This document shows, in pieces, positions 57,846-64,000 of a DNA stretch of 64,000 bases. The notes beneath the pieces were generated by a model. That model saw only the letters and a program-made list of their open reading frames with translations, had not been told where the DNA came from and searched no databases. The stretch spans positions 154,576 through 218,575 of the forward strand of contig NZ_BMFK01000004.1 of the NCBI RefSeq assembly GCF_014638355.1, given 5' to 3'. Within the stretch, counting starts at the first letter, position 1. The number at the start of each line of letters is the position of its first letter. The stretch is from Priestia taiwanensis (GTDB taxonomy: Bacteria > Bacillota > Bacilli > Bacillales > Bacillaceae_G). A program made the translations under genes and the position numbers.

Positions 57846-58532
57846 TTAAGATTTGCGAGCTATAATCCTTGCTAAATAAGGATCTTCTCCTTTATAGATC
57901 GAAAAACCAGTCCCTTTGGTATATTCTAATACTTCAAATCTGTAAACTTCTTCTAAGTTTTTGACTAATTGCTCCGAGTCCACAAATCTTCTATAGTGAT
58001 TGTTGTATACTTTTTCTTTATTAGCATCTTCAATTGTTCTAAATTCCGCAGCGAATAAATCGCCATTATCAAGCTGTTTAGCAAGAGTTTTTAACAAAAC
58101 TTCTTCCGTTTGTTGGTTAATTGAATGAAGGAAAAATCTACTGTATACGAGTAATTTCTTCTTTCTCCCCCTAGCTTCTTCCAACTTCTCTTGTATAAAT
58201 TTAGATAATTCACTTTCAGAAGAAATATCTACCTGTTTAAAATCAATAGAATCTCTATATCCAGCTTGCTTTATTACATTATTATTTGAATTTATCACTT
58301 CTAATGACCTATCGATTCCAGTAACACAAAATCCTTCTCTATAAAATGAGCGAATATCCTGTCCAGTTCCACAGCCAATATCAATAATAAGCGTGTCTTT
58401 GTCAATTCTTGATTTAATGTAGCTACAGAATGTAGATTCTTCTTCTATATAAAACCTCTTATAAAATTCATTCCAATATGCTAGATTAACAGTTTCACCA
58501 ACTGGTTGATTCTTTTCTTTAACTAACTGCAT
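57846..58532 (-). CDS. Class I SAM-dependent methyltransferase
   Basis: A 228-residue enzyme with the SAM-binding motif IIDIGCGTGQDI (about 48-59), the acidic residue after strand 2 in VTGIDRSLEV, and the motif near VDISSE. Start at ATG 58532 after GGGAGGAAAC. Its place among glycosyltransferases suggests methylation of a flagellin glycan or its precursor, which is inference. A fragment that looks like the end of another gene lies just upstream. Confidence 0.85.
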   Translation of the reverse strand: MQLVKEKNQPVGETVNLAYWNEFYKRFYIEEESTFCSYIKSRIDKDTLIIDIGCGTGQDIRSFYREGFCVTGIDRSLEVINSNNNVIKQAGYRDSIDFKQVDISSESELSKFIQEKLEEARGRKKKLLVYSRFFLHSINQQTEEVLLKTLAKQLDNGDLFAAEFRTIEDANKEKVYNNHYRRFVDSEQLVKNLEEVYRFEVLEYTKGTGFSIYKGEDPYLARIIARKS

Positions 58533-58665
58533 TCTGTTTCCTCCCTGCAAAGTACAACACTACTAATTAAATTATGTGATAAACTATATACGTTACATGA
58601 TTTCTTCTATACATTTTATCGTATGAACCTCTTTCATCTAGAAAGTGTATGTCACAATACCCCCT

Positions 58666-58773
58666 CTAATTACCTTCTTCCCAAACTGTAAATTTTTCAA
58701 ATCCACTCTTCTTACACAGTTCTCCTAATCAATTATCACGAGTAAACCTTTCACTTAACTCAAAATAATTAAT
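58666..58773 (-). pseudogene. C-terminal remnant of an eroded gene
   Basis: Directly after the stop of the glycerophosphotransferase-family gene, and in the same frame, the minus strand encodes INYFELSERFTRDN, then TGA, then LGELCKKSGFEKFTVWEEGN and TAG. The composition (amphipathic helix, then GFEKFTVWEEG strand) looks like a methyltransferase C-terminus, with TGG to TGA at the interruption. It is probably the leftover of a deleted gene. The rest of 58551-58665 shows nothing. Confidence 0.55.
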
Positions 58774-59880
58774 TTATTTTTTCCCAAAAACTACTTCTCT
58801 TAAGCTAGTTAACAATCTATTTTCATCTGAACAATTATCATCTATCACTTTAATAATTTCATCTGCTGCTCTCTTACCACAATCACCATCTAAGTAAGTG
58901 TACAATTCCTTTTGCAACGTATTTATCCTTGCTTTTTGCAAAGTGAATAAGTTATCATTTTCCAACACTTCTTTTATGTCCTCAGTCATATTAATATTAA
59001 TGATCTGTGAACGTGCTTTTTGTTCTAAACTTCTTTCATCGGTAAGCTCTGATGAAGAAGTTGTATTTAATAATAAAATGTCTTTCCCCGCTAAAATTGC
59101 GTCAAAAATCATACCACTATTGTCAGTTACAACATAATCAGCAATTTTTAAAAATGGGAATAAATCTTCGGTACTTACTGAAATATTTTTAAAATGTAGA
59201 TTAAGATAATCTCTTCTATATTGTTCACTTTCTTTAAAGGCTGTGCCATGATGAAGTTTAATTAAGACATTATAATGTTCTTGAAGCATGTTTATTTTTT
59301 CTATCCAGCTATCGATTGAACTTAAGTCCCCATAAGTCGGTGCATACATAATTGTTTTTTTATTTCTATCTAAATCTAATGCTTTTTCAATTGATTTAAG
59401 ATTGGAAATATCATTTTTAAACCATTTGTCAAACTTTGGATTCCCTATAATCACACAATTATTATCTATATTTAATTTAGAGTAATCATATTGACCATAA
59501 TTTAAAATACGATCGTAAACAATATTCCACCAACCGTAAATCCATTTCTCTTTCGCTAAACTATACATTACACGAACATGTTTTTTCGCTATTCCCCTTA
59601 AATCTTTTGCAAGATATGGACTAACAAGACAATCATATTTAAAACCTGCATCTTTAACTGTACTCATAGTATATGCATCTATATCACTTCTATCTATATC
59701 TTCTATAAACGAAATCATATCATTATACATATGGCTAAACTCTGATTGCTTTCCCATCTCATCATTAATAACTATATGACATTGAACTCCTTCTTCTAAC
59801 AAGCTATCTATTATCGTTTCATATAAATAATAATGAAATGATGTTTCTATATAAAATCCTACTACATTTGAATTATTCAT
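58774..59880 (-). CDS. CDP-glycerol glycerophosphotransferase family protein (TagB/TagF-like)
   Basis: A 368-residue GT-B-like enzyme. The C-terminal half shows the family blocks TIMYAPTYGD (about 156-165), LIKLHHGTA (about 187-195) and ADYVVTDNSGMIFDAILAGK (about 230-249). Teichoic-acid members transfer glycerol phosphate from CDP-glycerol. There is no N-terminal membrane segment and no tag/tar gene nearby. By position I infer action on a flagellin glycan. It has AGGAGAAAAA before the ATG. Confidence 0.82.
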   Translation of the reverse strand: MNNSNVVGFYIETSFHYYLYETIIDSLLEEGVQCHIVINDEMGKQSEFSHMYNDMISFIEDIDRSDIDAYTMSTVKDAGFKYDCLVSPYLAKDLRGIAKKHVRVMYSLAKEKWIYGWWNIVYDRILNYGQYDYSKLNIDNNCVIIGNPKFDKWFKNDISNLKSIEKALDLDRNKKTIMYAPTYGDLSSIDSWIEKINMLQEHYNVLIKLHHGTAFKESEQYRRDYLNLHFKNISVSTEDLFPFLKIADYVVTDNSGMIFDAILAGKDILLLNTTSSSELTDERSLEQKARSQIININMTEDIKEVLENDNLFTLQKARINTLQKELYTYLDGDCGKRAADEIIKVIDDNCSDENRLLTSLREVVFGKK

Positions 59881-59974
59881 TTTTTCTCCTCATTTACAAA
59901 CCTGTCATATCTTTATATCCTACTAACCAATTTATGAATACCCTCATAATTATCAATAACTATTTCATGATATT

Positions 59975-61468
59975 TTATTGTAAACTAACTAAGGGCTCGC
60001 TAACTGATAAAGAAAAAATTTTCCAAATACCACCTTGATTAGACAACGTTACGGAACAATTCACCTTCTCATCTAATATGTTCCCAAATTCCTGACCAAT
60101 ATTATGCAATACAAATTCTACATTTGCTTTCGTACAAGTATAATTTATAGCTGTTACTTTCGGGGAACAGACAGTTGCGCTTAGCTCTACGTCTACTTGG
60201 CTATCCATGTCATTTTCAATAACTTCAATAAAATCTAAAGAAAACCATTTCACTAGTTTATCTCTCTCATTGGAAGTAGACGAAGAGCCTAGATATTGAA
60301 TCCCATCAATTGTAGTCTGTATCGCCAGATTTACTATCTCTGATTTATAGATTAAATCATCTTTCACAACGTAATTTTCAAGGGAACTATAGTTCTCTCC
60401 TTCTAAGCTTACACGGTAATAATAATTTAAAATCTGCTCTATCTTATTAATGACGTTTGGAGCTCTAAATTTTTCTACTGATTTTTCACATATTTCAGCA
60501 TCTGGCAACCTTTTCTTCCCGTCCATAATCTGCTGGAATGTTTCTGAAAATCCTTGCCAATCGCCAACTGTGACTAACCAACCATTTTCATGTTCCCTTA
60601 CAATATCAATTGGACCTGCACATTTCGTCGATATAACTGGAATACCTCGGCCCAATGCCTCTACTAAAACTAATCCAAATCCCTCAAAGTCCGAAGATAG
60701 AACTAATACATCAGCACACTCTACACAATCCCAAGGATTCCTCTGCCAGCCTAACCAGTCAATTTTATGAAAAATATCCAACTCTTTAGACAGATTCTCT
60801 AAGTAACCTCTATCTGGACCATCCCCAATTATGGATAATGACCATTTACCTTGAAGCTTCTCAAGCCCTCTAAAAAGTGTACTTAATCGTTTCTCATGTT
60901 CACTCAATCTCCCTATATATAATAACTTCAAGCCGTTATTACTACGAGGGATTCTTTTGAAATCTCCCATGTTAACAGGATTACCAATATAATAAACCGG
61001 TATGTCTTCCATAACATTTTCCTGAATGCTATTTCCAATTATTGTAGAAATAGCTAGATGAGCATCACTGTATTTTAAAGAACGTTGGCCGCCAAAGTAT
61101 TCCGGAGGACCATGTAACCAAGATATAATAGGAGGTTCTTTTATATCTAATTGAGCAATCGCATTGCGACAAATAAAGCTTAGATTAGGGGCATGCGTTG
61201 CCAGTATTACATCTGGTTTTTCCAGTTGGCTTAATATATTTTTGTATCCATTGGATAACGAGAGTGAATCCTCCGAATCAAGATCCCCTTTCTCCCCATA
61301 ATAATATATTTGTTCTAAAGTCCCACACCATTCCATATATTGCGGGGGGTACGCTTGAAATATTCTGACTGTATGCCCTCTCTTCACTAATTCTTTACTA
61401 GTAGTTGAGATTACATCTTCCAATCCACCTTTACCCATAGCATAAACTAAGACAATATCAATAATCAT
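59975..61468 (-). CDS. Family 4 glycosyltransferase with extra C-terminal domain
   Basis: A 497-residue protein. Residues 1 to about 365 are a GT-B glycosyltransferase: N-terminal MGKGGLEDVISTTSKEL, LLYIGRLSEHEKR, SIIGDGPDRGYLE and the C-terminal EX7E motif in SSDFEGFGLVLVEALGRGIP. A further 130 residues form an unassigned alpha+beta domain ending GGIWKIFSLSVSEP, which may be an NTF2-like fold. The sugar donor is unknown. It is 17 bp after the large GT2 gene. Confidence 0.88.
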   Translation of the reverse strand: MIIDIVLVYAMGKGGLEDVISTTSKELVKRGHTVRIFQAYPPQYMEWCGTLEQIYYYGEKGDLDSEDSLSLSNGYKNILSQLEKPDVILATHAPNLSFICRNAIAQLDIKEPPIISWLHGPPEYFGGQRSLKYSDAHLAISTIIGNSIQENVMEDIPVYYIGNPVNMGDFKRIPRSNNGLKLLYIGRLSEHEKRLSTLFRGLEKLQGKWSLSIIGDGPDRGYLENLSKELDIFHKIDWLGWQRNPWDCVECADVLVLSSDFEGFGLVLVEALGRGIPVISTKCAGPIDIVREHENGWLVTVGDWQGFSETFQQIMDGKKRLPDAEICEKSVEKFRAPNVINKIEQILNYYYRVSLEGENYSSLENYVVKDDLIYKSEIVNLAIQTTIDGIQYLGSSSTSNERDKLVKWFSLDFIEVIENDMDSQVDVELSATVCSPKVTAINYTCTKANVEFVLHNIGQEFGNILDEKVNCSVTLSNQGGIWKIFSLSVSEPLVSLQ

Positions 61469-61485
61469 ACATGTCTCCCTAACTA

Positions 61486-63402
61486 TTAAAATATAAACCT
61501 GTCTAAAATTAAGCTTTTGCCAAATAGCCTCTCTGCTTGATTTACAGTAGATTGTATTTGCATTTCATCCGTTGAATGATTAATAATAAATTGGTAAAAT
61601 CTGAAGTCTTCTGGCCATTTTGTACATCCATAATTAGCAACTTGTACCCCGTTGAACACATCGTTAGCAGCGAATAATCCATTAATAATATTTAAAAAAT
61701 CTTGTTCATTCATATCGAGCCAATTACTATCATTATAATATTCCATTGCTTCTACCCTAAAATCATTATCATACAAGATCGCTGCAATATTATGAGAAAT
61801 ACTCACTTGTTGGTCTTTGTTATTATTTAATAATATGTTTACTTGCTCATACTTCCTATAAGTTAAGCATATCGTCAAAGCTGTTAATAACAACTCACTA
61901 TCGGTTACCTCAAATGAATGGCTTGTTAACATCTGCTTTAATTGCTTACACTTTTCATCTTCAAAGATTTGTTGTAAAAACTCATTTTCAATATTATTAC
62001 TCTCTAGAATATGATATATGAAAGCATAATCACCGATGTTTAATAATGCTGTTTTAGAATACTCACTTATATTCTTAATAAGTTCTTTTATTTCATCGTT
62101 CACGATTCCCGTATCATAAATCGCTAATTCTTTTAATTTAACTAAATGAATTAGCGTATCTTTATTTGGTTGGATAGCACGAACTACCTCTTCCACTATT
62201 CGCGGATTGCCTATATCAAAGCATACTCTTACATAACTTACTAAATTACTCTCACTCACTAATCTATTTTTAATAACAAACTCTACTATTTCCTCTTTTG
62301 TATGGAACTTATTAAGTATAAATAAAGTATTTCGCATACTTGTCGTACATTGCTTATTAATATTTAATACACTTACATAATGAAAAATTGCTTTTTGATA
62401 ATTTTTCTCTATAAAATAAATATCCGCAATATCTCGATGAGGTAAAACTTCTCTTATATCCGGACTAAAGATTGTATTAATATAGTAATCCTTATTGTTT
62501 AAAATATGATTGAACGCTTCTTTGGCATCTTCATATTGTCCTCTAGCTTTGTATATAGTACCTTTTAAATAAAGGAAATCCGGCGCTGTACTATATAGTG
62601 ATTCTGCATCTTTAATAACATTTAAAGCTTCATTATATCTTTGCAATCGTATTAAACAATTAACTATATTCACCATGGCATATGCAATCCAAGATGCTTT
62701 AAAATTAGTCTTTAATTCATATGCTTTCACGTAGTTATTTAATGCTTCTTCTATATTCCCCTTCGATATACTCTCATTGCCTAAATTAAAATAATCAAAC
62801 GCAATATTATTTTTATTACTTATTTCATCATTAATTAATTGCTGATTACGTTCTTGCTTGTCTTTCTCTTTCACCGTCGCATTTAAATATCCCGAGTGGA
62901 AAATCGTCAACGCTGATTTTTTTAACCGAAGCTCTGTATTACTCTTACTATAAAATTGTTCATGAATTTTCCTAGTATATGCAATATCTCCATCATTTTT
63001 ATATACACGTTCATGATGGTTTTGAATCATCCTTTCACCATGTACACCTGTGAAGTTTAAAATCATTATCGCGTATGCATTAAAGTTTTCCTTATCGTCT
63101 TTTAACTCTAAGAGAAACGACTTGAAATTTTCTTCCTCTACATATTCATCTGCATCGAGTACTAGAATCCATTCACCTGTCGCTTTTTCTGCAGCATAGT
63201 TACGTGCTGCAGAGAAATCATGCACCCACTCAAAGTCATAAATATGTTTCGTATATTGTGTTGCTATTTCTTTCGTATTATCTGTAGATCCTGTATCAAC
63301 GATAATAACCTCATCTACCAAATGAGCTACGGTACTTAGACAACGATCCAATACTTTTTCTTCATTTTTCACAATCATACATAATGAAATAAACGGCCTC
63401 AT
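61486..63402 (-). CDS. Large family 2 glycosyltransferase with TPR repeats
   Basis: A 638-residue protein. The GT-A domain (about 1-230) starts RPFISLCMIVKNEEKVLDRC, with VIIVDTGSTDNT and DADEYV (about 87-92). A TPR-rich region follows (GNIEEALNNYVKAYEL, GQYEDAKEAFNHILNN, KNYQKAIFHYVSVLNI). Similar GT2-TPR proteins lie beside flagellin genes in other Bacillaceae and are candidates for transferring the first sugar to flagellin. ATG 63402 is preceded by GGAGGAA; the frame is open back to 63540, into flagellin's end. Confidence 0.88.
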   Translation of the reverse strand: MRPFISLCMIVKNEEKVLDRCLSTVAHLVDEVIIVDTGSTDNTKEIATQYTKHIYDFEWVHDFSAARNYAAEKATGEWILVLDADEYVEEENFKSFLLELKDDKENFNAYAIMILNFTGVHGERMIQNHHERVYKNDGDIAYTRKIHEQFYSKSNTELRLKKSALTIFHSGYLNATVKEKDKQERNQQLINDEISNKNNIAFDYFNLGNESISKGNIEEALNNYVKAYELKTNFKASWIAYAMVNIVNCLIRLQRYNEALNVIKDAESLYSTAPDFLYLKGTIYKARGQYEDAKEAFNHILNNKDYYINTIFSPDIREVLPHRDIADIYFIEKNYQKAIFHYVSVLNINKQCTTSMRNTLFILNKFHTKEEIVEFVIKNRLVSESNLVSYVRVCFDIGNPRIVEEVVRAIQPNKDTLIHLVKLKELAIYDTGIVNDEIKELIKNISEYSKTALLNIGDYAFIYHILESNNIENEFLQQIFEDEKCKQLKQMLTSHSFEVTDSELLLTALTICLTYRKYEQVNILLNNNKDQQVSISHNIAAILYDNDFRVEAMEYYNDSNWLDMNEQDFLNIINGLFAANDVFNGVQVANYGCTKWPEDFRFYQFIINHSTDEMQIQSTVNQAERLFGKSLILDRFIF

Positions 63403-63438
63403 TTTGAAAATTCCTCCAATTAGGTGATAAATATAAGA

Positions 63439-63469
63439 GAAACACCGTATCAAAAAGACACGATGTTTC
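63439..63469 (-). terminator. Terminator of the flagellin gene
   Basis: 13-bp stem GAAACATCGTGTC / GATACGGTGTTTC (with G-U pairs) and a 5-T loop, followed by TCTTATATT; 22 bp after the flagellin stop. Confidence 0.78.
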
Positions 63470-63490
63470 GATAAATTTACCACATTAAGA

Positions 63491-64000
63491 TTAACGTAAT
63501 AATTGTAGTACGCCTTGTGGTTGTTGGTTAGCTTGTGCAAGCATTGCTTGAGCTGCTTGGTTAAGAATGTTGTTCTTTGTCATTGTCATCATTTCTTTCG
63601 CCATATCTACGTCACGAATACGAGATTCTGCAGCTGTTAAGTTTTCTTGAGAAGCACCTAAGTTGTTAATTGTGTGCTCTAAACGGTTTTGTACAGCACC
63701 TAAGTTAGAACGTTGTGTTGATACTTTTTCTAATGCATCGTTGATTGTTTTAATTGACGCACTTGCTACTGCATTTGTTCCTACTGAAACAGTTGTAGTA
63801 TTTAATGTTAAGCTAGCAGCTCCCATTCCAGAAATGCCAACATTGATTGTTTGACCACTGTTTGCACCGATTTGGAATGTACCACTGAATTTACCACCTA
63901 ATAAGTTTTGCGTATTGAACTCTGTTGTGTTAGCAATACGGTCAACTTCTGACATTAATTGGTTTAACTCATCTTGAATCGCTGTACGGTCAGCTGTTAC
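63491..64000 (-). CDS. hag: Flagellin, C-terminal part (cut by the window edge)
   Basis: The frame is open from the right edge: [20 protein letters not shown] and then [15 protein letters not shown], the end of the conserved N-terminal D1 domain. A short middle follows (about 60 residues, Thr/Ser/Gly-rich, the probable glycosylated surface). The conserved C-terminal D1/D0 ([49 protein letters not shown]) ends with LLR. At 170 residues here, the whole protein should be about 270, a short flagellin. The start lies outside the window. Confidence 0.96.
   Translation of the reverse strand, partial: VTADRTAIQDELNQLMSEVDRIANTTEFNTQNLLGGKFSGTFQIGANSGQTINVGISGMGAASLTLNTTTVSVGTNAVASASIKTINDALEKVSTQRSNLGAVQNRLEHTINNLGASQENLTAAESRIRDVDMAKEMMTMTKNNILNQAAQAMLAQANQQPQGVLQLLR

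Overview
The window is a continuous piece of a low-GC Gram-positive chromosome (Bacillaceae). The gene content and order resemble the Bacillus cereus lineage: CggR glycolytic operon, rpoN next to cggR, cspC-type gene beside hpf, and an ftsEX-M23-ctpB-minJ block. The flagellar cluster flaG-fliD-fliS-fliT between flagellin and hpf/secA is instead the Bacillus subtilis arrangement, and it has a near-consensus sigma-D promoter. My inference is a Bacillus relative outside the core B. cereus group. I cannot name the species. Most genes lie on the minus strand; no prophage, transposase, integrase, rRNA or CRISPR array was seen.

Region by region. 1-8.8 kb: a nitroreductase, then (read leftwards) cggR-gap-pgk-tpiA-gpmI-eno under a textbook CggR operator. 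A DnaA-box cluster follows eno, and a duplicated structured repeat lies between gap and pgk. 8.8-16.5 kb: a sigma-54 module with rpoN, a LevR/CelR-type activator, and a lactose/cellobiose-family PTS operon with two -24/-12 promoters and two cre-like sites. 16.5-19 kb: PerR-controlled dps, a ribbon-helix-helix protein, tRNA-Arg(CCG) and a membrane protein. 19-33.8 kb: housekeeping block with clpP (CtsR operator), whiA-yvcK-yvcJ-yvcI, trxB, a TPR protein, ppaX-lgt-hprK, yvlD and LexA-controlled uvrBA. 33.8-38.6 kb: two ABC-2 exporters, one with a degenerate ATPase fused to LytTR, then an SPFH/Arc-type gene pair. 38.6-48.6 kb: CapA-like protein, minJ, ctpB, an EnvC-like M23 protein, ftsX-ftsE, cytochrome c551 and a chemoreceptor. 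48.8-53.7 kb: prfB (programmed frameshift), secA, hpf (sigma-H-like promoter) and a cold-shock gene. 53.8-64 kb: fliT-fliS-fliD-flaG, five probable flagellin-modification genes and the C-terminal part of a flagellin gene.

How the parts fit. CggR, the PTS with cre sites, HprK and YvcK together form much of the carbon-control circuitry, although the crh gene that B. subtilis carries beside whiA is missing here. FtsEX, the M23 coiled-coil protein and MinJ are division and wall-remodelling functions. The flagellar end combines the filament cap and chaperones with enzymes likely to glycosylate flagellin; one gene there survives only as a fragment.

The least explained structures are the repeat pair at 6118-6500, the DnaA-box cluster at 879-960, an orphan plus-strand terminator at 46699-46750, and the flagellin-modification island with its TagB/TagF-family enzyme.
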